Of a DNA stretch of 31,922 bases, positions 8,653 to 16,294 are shown piece by piece. The position numbers were made by a program, and so were the translations under genes. The first letter of the stretch is position 1. Each line of letters opens with the position of its first letter. Origin of the DNA: JALOLV01 sp046295175 (GTDB lineage: Bacteria; Bacteroidota; Bacteroidia; Cytophagales; Spirosomataceae). The stretch spans positions 1 to 31,922 of the forward strand of contig JBKBNY010000021.1 of NCBI GenBank assembly GCA_046295175.1, written 5' to 3'. The notes under the pieces were generated by a model. That model searched no databases, was not told where the DNA came from, and saw only the letters and a program-made list of their open reading frames with translations.

Positions 8653-8899
8653 TTTCAAGTAGTTTATCTTTTATGGCTATTGTATTCAAATTCGATGATT
8701 TTAAAAATTCCAAACCACGAATCTTACAGTTGTACTGGATTATTCTCTAATTCCGTGCCAAAAAGCAACTTTTTTAGATAAAAATAGCCAACGGTACTAA
8801 TTGACTGTAAATCAACCGTTAAACAAAAAAAATGAGCGAAAGGTAGCAATTGGTATGGTTTGTGCCAAACCCAGATTTATTCGTACAAAAAAGTTAATT

Positions 8900-9445
8900 C
8901 TAAGCTAATACGAGATTTAGCCAAGTCTTGAGGGTAGGTAATAGAAGGTCTTTGGGCGATACATTAGGATTTTCGATGCCCCAGTCGATGTTCAATTCGG
9001 GGTCGTTCCAGATGATTCCACCCTCCGACTCCTTGTTGTAAACATTGGTACATTTATAGGCAAAAATACTCTCTTCTAAAGCCAGAAATCCATGGGCAAA
9101 GCCCTCTGGCACAAAAACCATGTTTTGCTCTTGTTCGGTCAGAATAAATTTTTTGTGATGCCCAAATGTAGGCGAATGTTTGCGTAAATCTACGACTACA
9201 TCGAGTACTTTCCCTTTGATAACCCTAACTAATTTGCCTTGAGCATAAGGTTCATTCTGAAAGTGAAGTCCACGTAAAACCCCAGCCGTTGAGTACGACT
9301 GATTATCTTGCACAAAATCAAATGGAATGCCATTATCGGCAAAAGCTTCTTTTTGGTATGACTCGAAGAAATATCCTCTTTCATCTTGGAAGATTTTAGG
9401 GTAAATTTCAATAAGGCCATCAATACCTGTCTGACGAAATTCCAT
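8900..9445 (-). CDS. rfbC: dTDP-4-dehydrorhamnose 3,5-epimerase
   Basis: 181 residues, normal for RmlC/RfbC. It converts dTDP-4-dehydro-6-deoxyglucose to the L-lyxo form on the way to dTDP-L-rhamnose, a donor for surface polysaccharides. The cupin fold is evident: FQDERGYFFE near the start, RGLHFQ with catalytic His61, KLVRVIKG with Lys71, DVVVDLR with Asp86, FVPEGFAHGF, and the FAYKCTNVY tyrosine. The ATG at 9445 gives the usual N-terminus. It is divergent from pyrF across 108 bp. rfbA, rfbB and rfbD are not in the window. Confidence 0.95.
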   Translation of the reverse strand: MEFRQTGIDGLIEIYPKIFQDERGYFFESYQKEAFADNGIPFDFVQDNQSYSTAGVLRGLHFQNEPYAQGKLVRVIKGKVLDVVVDLRKHSPTFGHHKKFILTEQEQNMVFVPEGFAHGFLALEESIFAYKCTNVYNKESEGGIIWNDPELNIDWGIENPNVSPKDLLLPTLKTWLNLVLA

Positions 9446-9526
9446 TGACTAATAAATTTGGTTTAAAACTTTATGCAAAAATATAAACTTCGGCGATTTG
9501 ATAATAATGAAAAGTGTAAAAATAAA

Positions 9527-9534
9527 TACATTTG
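9527..9534 (+). promoter_or_regulatory. Bacteroidota-type -7 box of pyrF
   Basis: TACATTTG fits TAnnTTTG and lies 19 bp before the pyrF ATG at 9554, implying a very short 5' UTR. The nearest upstream TTTG (9497-9500) is 26 bp away, longer than usual, so the -33 element is uncertain. Confidence 0.5.
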
Positions 9535-9553
9535 TACCCAAACTTTCAATTAC

Positions 9554-10381
9554 ATGACCAAAGAACAGTTATTTGAGCAAATATCCTCAAAAAAATCTTA
9601 TTTGTGTGTAGGTTTAGATACCGATATTCGTAAGATTCCGAAATATCTACTCAATGAAAAAGACCCTATTTTTGAATTCAACCGCCAAATCATAGACGCA
9701 ACAATCGACTTTGCCGTTGCGTACAAACCCAATATCGCTTTTTATGAAGCAATGGGTGTAAAAGGTTGGGAAAGCCTCCAAAAGACGATTGAGTACATTC
9801 CAAAAAATGTTTTTACCATTGCCGATGCTAAACGTGGCGATATTGGCAATACATCGAGCCTGTACGCAAGAACTTTTTTTGATAAAACTTCTTCGGGACT
9901 TGATTTCGACTCGGTTACAGTGGCCCCTTACATGGGTAGAGATTCGGTAACTCCTTTTCTCGAATTTGATGATAAATGGGTGATTCTTTTGGCACTTACA
10001 TCGAACGAAGGCAGTGAAGATTTTCAACAATTAAATCTCGACGGCTCAAAATTATACGAGAAGGTTTTAGAAACTTCACAAAACTGGGCCGGAGCCGACC
10101 GCATGATGTACGTGGTTGGTGCAACCAAAGCCGATAAATTGGCCGAAATCCGTCAGATTATTCCTGACCACTTTTTATTGGTTCCCGGAGTTGGAGTCCA
10201 AGGCGGAAGCCTCGAAGAGGTCTCAAAATACGGAATGAATAGCCTGTGTGGACTTTTGGTAAATTCTTCGAGAGGAATAATTTATGTATCGAATGGCGAA
10301 GACTTCGCTCAAAAAGCACGCACCGAAGCCCAGAAAATTCAGGAAGAAATGGCAATTTATTTGGATAAATATTTAGGTTAA
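9554..10381 (+). CDS. pyrF: Orotidine 5'-phosphate decarboxylase
   Basis: 275 residues from the ATG at 9554. An in-frame ATG at 9473 would add 27 residues but lies upstream of the likely promoter, and family members start near MTKEQLFEQI. It catalyses the last step of UMP synthesis, OMP to UMP, in the cytoplasm. Motifs: CVGLDTD near the N-terminus, KPNIAFYE, the catalytic DAKRGDIG (Asp-Lys-x-x-Asp), VVGAT and LVPGVGVQGG. The length fits the longer PyrF form found in Bacteroidota and mycobacteria. It is a single gene, divergent from rfbC and convergent with the downstream araC gene. Confidence 0.95.
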   Translation: MTKEQLFEQISSKKSYLCVGLDTDIRKIPKYLLNEKDPIFEFNRQIIDATIDFAVAYKPNIAFYEAMGVKGWESLQKTIEYIPKNVFTIADAKRGDIGNTSSLYARTFFDKTSSGLDFDSVTVAPYMGRDSVTPFLEFDDKWVILLALTSNEGSEDFQQLNLDGSKLYEKVLETSQNWAGADRMMYVVGATKADKLAEIRQIIPDHFLLVPGVGVQGGSLEEVSKYGMNSLCGLLVNSSRGIIYVSNGEDFAQKARTEAQKIQEEMAIYLDKYLG

Positions 10382-10477
10382 TTTTTAATGCTGAAAACCC
10401 GAATTGTCAATTATAATCAGATAAATATTGGATTGCAAATTGTGGATAATCAGAGGTTATTGATTAATTTATAAAAT

Positions 10478-10531
10478 ATTCGAAGAATTCGGAATATTCG
10501 TACTATTCGAAAAATTAGATTAATTCGTCAT
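10478..10531. repeat. Six-unit 9-bp periodic ATTCG array
   Basis: ATTCG begins at 10478, 10487, 10496, 10505 and 10523, an exact 9-bp register, with a degenerate unit (ATTAG) at 10514. The four spacer bases differ in every unit (AAGA, GAAT, TACT, AAAA, TCAT). The last units run into the 3' end of the araC gene and encode its stop codon and final residues. Confidence 0.75.
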
Positions 10532-11377
10532 TAAACTAACTTTTTTCAGATACTCACTTGGTGTCATATCCATTATTTTTTTGAATGTCCGATTAAAATG
10601 CGATAGGTTATTGAATCCTACTTCGTAGCCTATCGTCGTTATATTTTGCCCTTGTAGTAGCAGGTTTCGTGCGTGATTTATCCTAAATTCATTCACAAAA
10701 TCTGTGAAAGTCATCTGGGTCATCTTTTTAAAGTACCTACAAAATGCAGGAAGCGTTAGTCCAGCTACATCGGCAACTTCCTGAAAATCAATCTCTTTCA
10801 TAAAGTTTTCTTCGATGTATCGATGAATCTTACTAAATCTTTCTTGCTCTTTAGGTTGTAGTTGCGGCATCCCGATTTCGGCATCGATTGTCTCATAATC
10901 GTTCGAATTAGCCAATTGATTCAGCACATTCAGCAAAATCATCAATCGCTCAAAACCATTGACCGAATTCAGAGCTAATATCTGTTCTCCTACTTTTTTC
11001 TTGGTTTCATTGCCAAATACCACCACTTTATGTGATAGTTTAAAAAGCCAATTAATTGCCTGAAACTCAACTACTTGTCCAAAATCTTTACCAATAAAAT
11101 CTTCTCGCATCTGAATGACGTATTCCTCGAAAGAATCAGAAATACCAAATCCAAAATTGAGGTGCGGGATGTTGGGTCCAATAAAAATTAGTTCGCCATT
11201 GGTATATCTCGAAATATGCTTTCCGATATGCCTACGACCATTGCCGCGAGGAATATAGACAATCTCGTATTCGGGATGAAAATGCCAATAAGCCCAACAC
11301 GGATTCGGGACATCAGTGTACATCAGTTTGAATGAATTACCGATAGTGGTTTCAATTTTTTCGTATTTAGGTTTCAT
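10520..11377 (-). CDS. AraC-family regulator with N-terminal cupin
   Basis: 285 residues from the ATG at 11377; a TTG three codons upstream is also possible. The N-terminal half is a cupin sensor (WHFHPEYEIVYIPRG, then the IGKHISRYTNGELIFIGPNIPH strands) that would bind a small ligand. The C-terminal ~100 residues are a double helix-turn-helix: FQEVADVAGLTLPAFCRYFK, then TIGYEVGFNNLSHFNRTFKK and the terminal MTPSEYLKK. There is no membrane segment, in contrast to the AraC-type protein at 5698. It is divergent from the phytanoyl-CoA-dioxygenase-like gene across 162 bp with facing promoters, so control of that gene and itself is plausible. Its 3' end overlaps the 9-bp repeat array. Confidence 0.9.
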   Translation of the reverse strand: MKPKYEKIETTIGNSFKLMYTDVPNPCWAYWHFHPEYEIVYIPRGNGRRHIGKHISRYTNGELIFIGPNIPHLNFGFGISDSFEEYVIQMREDFIGKDFGQVVEFQAINWLFKLSHKVVVFGNETKKKVGEQILALNSVNGFERLMILLNVLNQLANSNDYETIDAEIGMPQLQPKEQERFSKIHRYIEENFMKEIDFQEVADVAGLTLPAFCRYFKKMTQMTFTDFVNEFRINHARNLLLQGQNITTIGYEVGFNNLSHFNRTFKKIMDMTPSEYLKKVSLMTN

Positions 11378-11421
11378 CACTTTCAATCATTAGGGCTTTT
11401 AATTATTAGCAATTGATTATT

Positions 11422-11429
11422 CAAATTTA
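11422..11429 (-). promoter_or_regulatory. -7 box of the cupin-araC gene
   Basis: On the minus strand this reads TAAATTTG, matching TAnnTTTG, 44 bp before the ATG at 11377. The same octamer serves the divergent gene. No well-spaced -33 TTG was found. Confidence 0.45.
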
Positions 11430-11495
11430 TTAAAAAATATCAATACAGTGCTAATATCTGGAAATACGATGCAATCTTTTGGTAGTATAAAACAG

Positions 11496-11503
11496 TAAAT
11501 TTG
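11496..11503 (+). promoter_or_regulatory. -7 box of the dioxygenase-like gene
   Basis: TAAATTTG matches TAnnTTTG, 36 bp before the ATG at 11540. An upstream TTG (11479-11481) is spaced only 14 bp away, shorter than the usual spacing. It is the mirror partner of the box at 11422-11429. Confidence 0.5.
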
Positions 11504-11539
11504 TATCATTAAATCAATATAAAATTTAACTTTTACGAT

Positions 11540-12529
11540 ATGAACGCAACAATGGCTCCGACAATGGCACCAACCATGATGCCAAATAAAAACCATACTG
11601 ATAAACCCGGAAACCCCTCAACGGCAACGAGTAGCCAAATAAAACTTCGTACGAGCCTTAGCGAAGGTGGCCCACTTAGGGTATTGAGCGAAGAAGATTG
11701 GAACTTCTGGATTTATAATGGCTACGTCATCATAAAAAATGCTGTACCGAGAGAACAAGCCCTACAAACAGCCAATTTTATCTGGGAATTTGAAGAAAAA
11801 GACCCAAATGACCCAAGTACTTGGTACACCCCACCACGTGCCGAAATGCAAATGAAAGAATTGACAGGCACGGGTATGGTCGAGGTTTATAATAATCAGC
11901 ACCTTTGGAATAACCGCCAAATGCGACGCGTTTACGATGCCTTTGTTGATATTTGGGGCACCGAAAAACTCTGGGTAACGATTGATAGGGCAAATCTGAA
12001 TTTTCCGTTGCGTCCGGGTTTTGAATACAAAGGATTTATCCACTGGGATTATGACCCCGAAACAAAGCCTCAAAACGTTCAGGGTGTTTTGGCCCTTGCC
12101 GACCAAACTGATGAAAATATGGGTGGTTTTCAGTGTATTCCAGAATTATTTAGAACCTACGATACTTGGAAACTGACCCAACCCGAAGACCGTAACCGTT
12201 TCAAACCCGATGTATCTGGTTTAGAGGAAAAAATCGTAAAAGTAAAACTCGAAGCAGGAGATTTATTGATATTTAACAGTAGCCAACCCCACGGAATACG
12301 AGCCAATAACTCTAAAGATAAAGTGCGTATAGCTCAATATATTTCGATGATGCCAGCCGAAGAAGACAACGAAGCCTTGCGTGAGTGGCGGGTGAATTCG
12401 TGGAAAAATCGGATTTCACCAGAAGGCTACGCTTTTCCGGGCGACCCTCGCAATTGGGAAAAAACAAAATACGATACGGCCGTTTTGAGCGATTTAGGAA
12501 AAAAACTTTTGGGTTTAGAGAAGTGGTAA
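11540..12529 (+). CDS. Phytanoyl-CoA dioxygenase (PhyH)-family protein
   Basis: 329 residues. Predicted non-haem Fe(II)/2-oxoglutarate-dependent oxygenase on a double-stranded beta-helix fold. The iron facial triad is visible as His168-x-Asp170 in FIHWDYDP and His251 in SSQPHGIRANN, with a downstream Arg (254 or 263) to hold 2-oxoglutarate. The substrate cannot be deduced. The first ~35 residues are low-complexity (MNATMAPTMAPTMMP), encoded by a short 12-bp duplication, so the true start may be any of several ATGs; 11540 is the first after the promoter. It is divergent from an AraC regulator and ends before a strong hairpin, so it is a monocistronic, probably inducible, gene. Confidence 0.85.
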   Translation: MNATMAPTMAPTMMPNKNHTDKPGNPSTATSSQIKLRTSLSEGGPLRVLSEEDWNFWIYNGYVIIKNAVPREQALQTANFIWEFEEKDPNDPSTWYTPPRAEMQMKELTGTGMVEVYNNQHLWNNRQMRRVYDAFVDIWGTEKLWVTIDRANLNFPLRPGFEYKGFIHWDYDPETKPQNVQGVLALADQTDENMGGFQCIPELFRTYDTWKLTQPEDRNRFKPDVSGLEEKIVKVKLEAGDLLIFNSSQPHGIRANNSKDKVRIAQYISMMPAEEDNEALREWRVNSWKNRISPEGYAFPGDPRNWEKTKYDTAVLSDLGKKLLGLEKW

Positions 12530-12547
12530 TTGCAAATAGAGCAACCG

Positions 12548-12588
12548 TAAAATAAAAATGCAAGGCGTGGCCTTGCATTTTTATTTTA
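12548..12588. terminator. Strong 19-bp hairpin after the dioxygenase-like gene
   Basis: Perfect inverted repeat TAAAATAAAAATGCAAGGC (12548-12566) and its complement (12570-12588) around a GTG loop. The A-rich 5' and T-rich 3' arms make it an intrinsic terminator in either direction. It starts 19 bp after the stop at 12529 and ends 37 bp before the next start. Confidence 0.9.
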
Positions 12589-12624
12589 ATACTCTGAAAT
12601 TCAGCAACTTAAACAACAATTATC

Positions 12625-14271
12625 ATGTCAAAATTCTTCGATTTTCATTTGCACGTAGTACTGAAAAACCAGTTTGCAACCGAAGAAAATACAACCAGTC
12701 CGTGGGAGAAAATCACTGCTGCGATGATTCTGAAACATATTCCTTTTCCGTATGATTTGTTTATGGAATCATTCGCATCTGATACTTTGGCATCGCAATC
12801 TTCACCTCCACAACTCCTCGATAAGGGTTATAAATTGGTTTGTCATGCTTTGTTTAGCCCCGACATCGAATTATTAAAAAGTCTAAAATCAAATAATAAA
12901 TTTAAAAAATTCATCGAAGAAGGCAAACTCGCCCCCTACCTCACTGATGAGCAATTCTTAAAGATAATTGATAAAAATTCGTCTCCATTTCAATTTATTA
13001 AGAAAGACTTAGAGTTAATCAAACAAGTTTCGCCAGATGGCAACAGCATAGTTTTGATTCAAAAAAGCAATGAACTTGATGAAAGCGAAAAGAAATTATC
13101 GGCGGTTTTTACGATTGAGGGACTGCATTGTTTGAGGAATAACATGCTTTTGGATACCGACCAAAACATTACAAATGATATTCTTCAAAATTTGGATGAA
13201 CTGCGTACCACAGCCAAAATCATCTCGATAAATCTGACTCATATAGACAACAACAACAATATTTTTAGTAGTTGTGCATACGCCTACGATGGATTAAAAG
13301 ACACACTCGATGATAAGTTATTGAGACCGTTTGGAAATGGTCTGCCAAATACTGGTTTGGCAATCGTCGAAGAAATTTATAATCGAAAAATACTGGTTGA
13401 TATTAAACACATGTCGATTGCGTCAAGGTTGAAATTCTACGATGAAATTGACAAAGGAAATATTCAAAAACACCCAATTATTTGTTCTCATGGTGGATTT
13501 ACTGGTTGTTGGTTTAATTCTGCAACACACGATGAGACCTACAACGATTATGTATTTTCGGTTCGTAAAGTAGGAAATAACCAGAAATTATTGGTTGCAA
13601 AACCCATCAAGTTCAAAGGAGATTTGATTCCAGCCGCTTTTAATGCTTCGAGTATAAATCTATACAATGAAGATATTGTCAGAATCCTGCAATCGGATGG
13701 GATAATCGGTATTTCGATGGACCAACGTGTACTTGGTTTTCATAACAAAGTATCGAGGGTCGCAATTGATAATCCGAACGAATTGTATATGTTTGATACT
13801 GAATATTTCTCTTTGAGCGATTTCCAAACAGTTCAAAAGGGCGGAGCCTTTGGCCGTAAAGTGGCAGATGATACAATGGATTTTGCCCTCACTTCAAAAG
13901 AATTTATTGCAAAAACTCCCAATCCAGTAGATTTTGGCGACCTACATTTCAAGCATTTTGTGATGCACATTTTGCATGCTATCAATATTGCAAAAGAATT
14001 TGGCGGAGAAGCGGCTGTATTGAAGCTACTAACAGCTCAAATCTGTATTGGTTCTGATTTCGATGGAATGATTGATGGTTTGGATAGCTGCAAAACTGTT
14101 GAAGACATGCCTACTTTCAAGCAAAAATTTATTGATGAATTTAAAGATTATGCCGATGATGCTGGTGTAATTTTACCCAATACATTGACAATTCAACAGA
14201 TTGCCGATAGGATTTTCTACGAAAATGGCCGTGATTTCATATTAAAACGATTGGATATTCTTAATTCTTAG
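12625..14271 (+). CDS. Peptidase M19 (membrane dipeptidase)-like metallohydrolase
   Basis: 548 residues, longer than typical M19 enzymes (about 350-420). The M19 metal-site signatures appear in order: an N-terminal FHLH (His8, His10), TIEG with Glu165, NLTH, VDIKHMS with His262, CSHGG with His289, and GSDFDG (Asp478-Asp480). The first motif is H-x-H rather than the usual H-x-D of renal dipeptidases, closer to other amidohydrolases, so the substrate may not be a dipeptide. There is no signal peptide, so it is predicted to be cytoplasmic. Residues about 50-140 and 320-440 look like insertions relative to the core fold. The 3' end overlaps the convergent thioredoxin-like gene by 11 bp. Confidence 0.75.
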   Translation: MSKFFDFHLHVVLKNQFATEENTTSPWEKITAAMILKHIPFPYDLFMESFASDTLASQSSPPQLLDKGYKLVCHALFSPDIELLKSLKSNNKFKKFIEEGKLAPYLTDEQFLKIIDKNSSPFQFIKKDLELIKQVSPDGNSIVLIQKSNELDESEKKLSAVFTIEGLHCLRNNMLLDTDQNITNDILQNLDELRTTAKIISINLTHIDNNNNIFSSCAYAYDGLKDTLDDKLLRPFGNGLPNTGLAIVEEIYNRKILVDIKHMSIASRLKFYDEIDKGNIQKHPIICSHGGFTGCWFNSATHDETYNDYVFSVRKVGNNQKLLVAKPIKFKGDLIPAAFNASSINLYNEDIVRILQSDGIIGISMDQRVLGFHNKVSRVAIDNPNELYMFDTEYFSLSDFQTVQKGGAFGRKVADDTMDFALTSKEFIAKTPNPVDFGDLHFKHFVMHILHAINIAKEFGGEAAVLKLLTAQICIGSDFDGMIDGLDSCKTVEDMPTFKQKFIDEFKDYADDAGVILPNTLTIQQIADRIFYENGRDFILKRLDILNS

Positions 14272-14755
14272 TAGCCTTTTTCTTCAAAACTTCAAAATAT
14301 TCCTCTTCATCGCCAGAGGTATAAGAAGTATGCTGATAAATGATTTTTCCGCTACTATCTAAAATGATTGTATGAGGAATATTCAAAACGTTCAAGGCCC
14401 TTTGTAAATCTCCGTTTTCGTCAAGAAACACTTCAAATGGCCATTTTTTTACGTTTTTCATGGGTAGTACTCGTCCTTTACTTCTTGAATCATCGGTCGA
14501 GATGGCAATAAAATCAAAATCAATTTCTTTCTTCCAATCAGCTAAATTATCATTCACAGCCTCAATTTCTTGAAGACAAGGCTTGCACCAAGTAGCCCAA
14601 AAACTAATGATGGTAGGCTTATTATTAAAAATTTCGGGAGTCAGAATCTGGTCGCCCTTCAGATTCTGAATAGGGATATTTGGTAAGTTTTTTTGAGCAA
14701 AACCATCCAAAAAATACAATTGAAACAATATTATAATCAATCCGAAATTCTTCAT
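14261..14755 (-). CDS. TlpA/ResA-like exported thioredoxin
   Basis: 164 residues from the ATG at 14755. This start gives a clean signal peptide (MKNFGLIIILFQLYFLDGFAQ); in-frame starts further upstream would bury it. The thioredoxin fold carries FWATWCKPC with Cys57 and Cys60, then an FIAISTD strand and the cis-proline region NIPHTI. It likely acts in the periplasm as a thiol-disulfide reductase, for example in apocytochrome or extracytoplasmic protein thiol reduction. It is divergent, across 81 bp, from an Omp28-like lipoprotein that also has a CxxC. The 3' end overlaps the M19-like gene on the other strand by 11 bp. Confidence 0.88.
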   Translation of the reverse strand: MKNFGLIIILFQLYFLDGFAQKNLPNIPIQNLKGDQILTPEIFNNKPTIISFWATWCKPCLQEIEAVNDNLADWKKEIDFDFIAISTDDSRSKGRVLPMKNVKKWPFEVFLDENGDLQRALNVLNIPHTIILDSSGKIIYQHTSYTSGDEEEYFEVLKKKATKN

Positions 14756-14836
14756 AATACTAATTTTTGAAACATTCATTAAACCTAAAATAAGGCATAC
14801 TTTTTGATAGATTCCTACAAAAAAATTGCCAAACCA

Positions 14837-15814
14837 ATGCAAAAAAATCTAATTCTTGCTTTTCTTACCGTGCTTTTCTTGAATTGTAGTAATTCAAACG
14901 ATAATTCTCCCGAACCAGACCCTACCCAAATCGTAGATAGCGGGAATCCTGCAATTGGCTGTACGGATGCAAACGCTAAAAACTTTAAAACGACGGCAAC
15001 AACCGAAGATTGTAGCTGTCAGTACGATTTTCCTTCGAGTGTAAGTACGAGCATACCAAGTGATTTTACACGTAAAATTTTAATCGAAGAACACACAGGC
15101 ACGTGGTGCGGGTGGTGTCCGATGGCCAAAGAAACTATGCGTAAACTCTCTGAAAACCAACGAGTTATTGGGGTAGAGATACATTACAATGACGAAATGA
15201 CCGATGCTGAGAAGTTTTATAATCCGCTAAAAAGTAAATATGGTAGTCCGGCCTTCCCTTCGGGAATGATTAATCGACGAAAATCTATTGTAGGTACGAC
15301 TTTCATCATCGGAACCGACGATTGGGCCGCCAATGTAGATGATTATCTCAAAACCGAAAAAACTTCGGTGGGATTGGCAATAGAAAGCCGTTTAAATGGT
15401 AAAAATCTCGAAGTATTGAGTCATCTTAATTTTAAATCTTCGACATCAGATAAATATGGACTCGGAATTTACTTGGTAGAAGACAAAGTAACGGGTTATC
15501 CGCAAATGAATTATCTGGCAAGAAATGCACAATTTCAACGTTTTGAGGCTTATAAATTACCTGCATTAATCGAAAATATCGAACATCATAATGTTTCGAG
15601 AGATGCCATTACGCCTATTTTGAACGGTTTGGAGATTCCACTTGCGGCTACAAAAGATGGTAAAACATTCAGAAAATTATTTAAAACAATCCTGCCGAAT
15701 AGTGTTAAAAAAGCCGAAAACTGCTACATCATCGCATTTATTGTAAATAATAAAACTGGCGAAATAACCAATGTACAAAAAGTAGCAATTGGCAAAAGTA
15801 AAAGTTGGGATTGA
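14837..15814 (+). CDS. Omp28-like lipoprotein with thioredoxin-type CGWC
   Basis: 325 residues from the ATG at 14837, chosen because it gives a lipoprotein signal (LFLNC, Cys17); an upstream TTG at 14804 would hide it. Residues 41-63 form a GCTDxNAxNF...CSCQYD module, a short Cys-containing repeat common in Bacteroidota surface proteins. From about 78 the sequence resembles the Omp28 family: ILIEEHTGTWCGWCP with Cys91 and Cys94 in a thioredoxin-like active site, then YGSPAFPSGMINR with the cis-proline region. Likely outer-membrane-anchored, with a redox or adhesive role; the family's function is poorly defined. It is divergent from a TlpA-like gene, a possible redox partner. Confidence 0.85.
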   Translation: MQKNLILAFLTVLFLNCSNSNDNSPEPDPTQIVDSGNPAIGCTDANAKNFKTTATTEDCSCQYDFPSSVSTSIPSDFTRKILIEEHTGTWCGWCPMAKETMRKLSENQRVIGVEIHYNDEMTDAEKFYNPLKSKYGSPAFPSGMINRRKSIVGTTFIIGTDDWAANVDDYLKTEKTSVGLAIESRLNGKNLEVLSHLNFKSSTSDKYGLGIYLVEDKVTGYPQMNYLARNAQFQRFEAYKLPALIENIEHHNVSRDAITPILNGLEIPLAATKDGKTFRKLFKTILPNSVKKAENCYIIAFIVNNKTGEITNVQKVAIGKSKSWD

Positions 15815-15824
15815 AAAGTTTTTA

Positions 15825-15837
15825 GGTCGGGATTTGT
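15825..15837 (+). repeat. Half copy of the GGTCGGGATTTGT repeat
   Basis: Identical over 13 bases to one side of the palindrome at 19913-19937. The second arm is missing here, so it looks like a truncated copy. Confidence 0.45.
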
Positions 15838-15972
15838 TAGCTATACAGTTTTCGTTGTAAGATTGAGTTTGTCAACTCTATCCTACTCAATTATTCAACG
15901 AAATAATAAATTAACGTGAACTATGGTTTAGTTTTCTGACTGATGGACATTTCTTCAGTAAGAATACCACAG

Positions 15973-15992
15973 GAACACGCCGTGGCGTGTTC
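15973..15992. repeat. Palindromic repeat, GAAC...GTTC family (member 1)
   Basis: Perfect 9-bp arms GAACACGCC / GGCGTGTTC around GT. On the minus strand it is preceded by TTGTAC, like the TTGTA that precedes the elements at 22072-22095 and 28585-28605. Confidence 0.6.
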
Positions 15993-16294
15993 GTACAAAG
16001 AATTTCTATGTATTCTCCAATAATTATATTCAACAAAAACATACTTTAGAAACAAACAAGACTATAAAAGTTGATAATCAATTATTTATGAAAAAGCTAA
16101 TCCATAACTCACTTTAAGTTAGATTTTGCCCAAATTCCCCATTTTCAAAATTAATCCCCACCAATTTACTCACATTGGGGAAATTATTACTCAAATTGAT
16201 TTCGAATTCATAATAAAAAGTTCTGGAATAAAGTTTTAAGCTATTTGTATTAGAAAAAGTACAATGTTGAATTATTAATAAACTTTAAACCATT

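Larger units (their letters stand above)
15815..16294. other. 480-bp intergenic region with three structured elements
   Basis: No credible ORF. It holds half of a GGTCGGGATTTGT repeat (15825-15837), a perfect GAACACGCC palindrome (15973-15992) and a weaker stem TCCCCA (16155-16160) / TGGGGA (16176-16181). The promoter of the downstream outer-membrane gene should lie in the last ~100 bp, but no exact TAnnTTTG box is visible. Confidence 0.6.

Noticed and set aside
8857..8871. GGTTTG-TGC-CAAACC hairpin after rfbC
   Set aside because: Short stem and no T-tract on the minus strand; not convincing as a terminator.
9473..9553. Upstream ATG extending pyrF by 27 residues
   Set aside because: The added residues are unlike PyrF and the likely -7 promoter box lies inside the extension.
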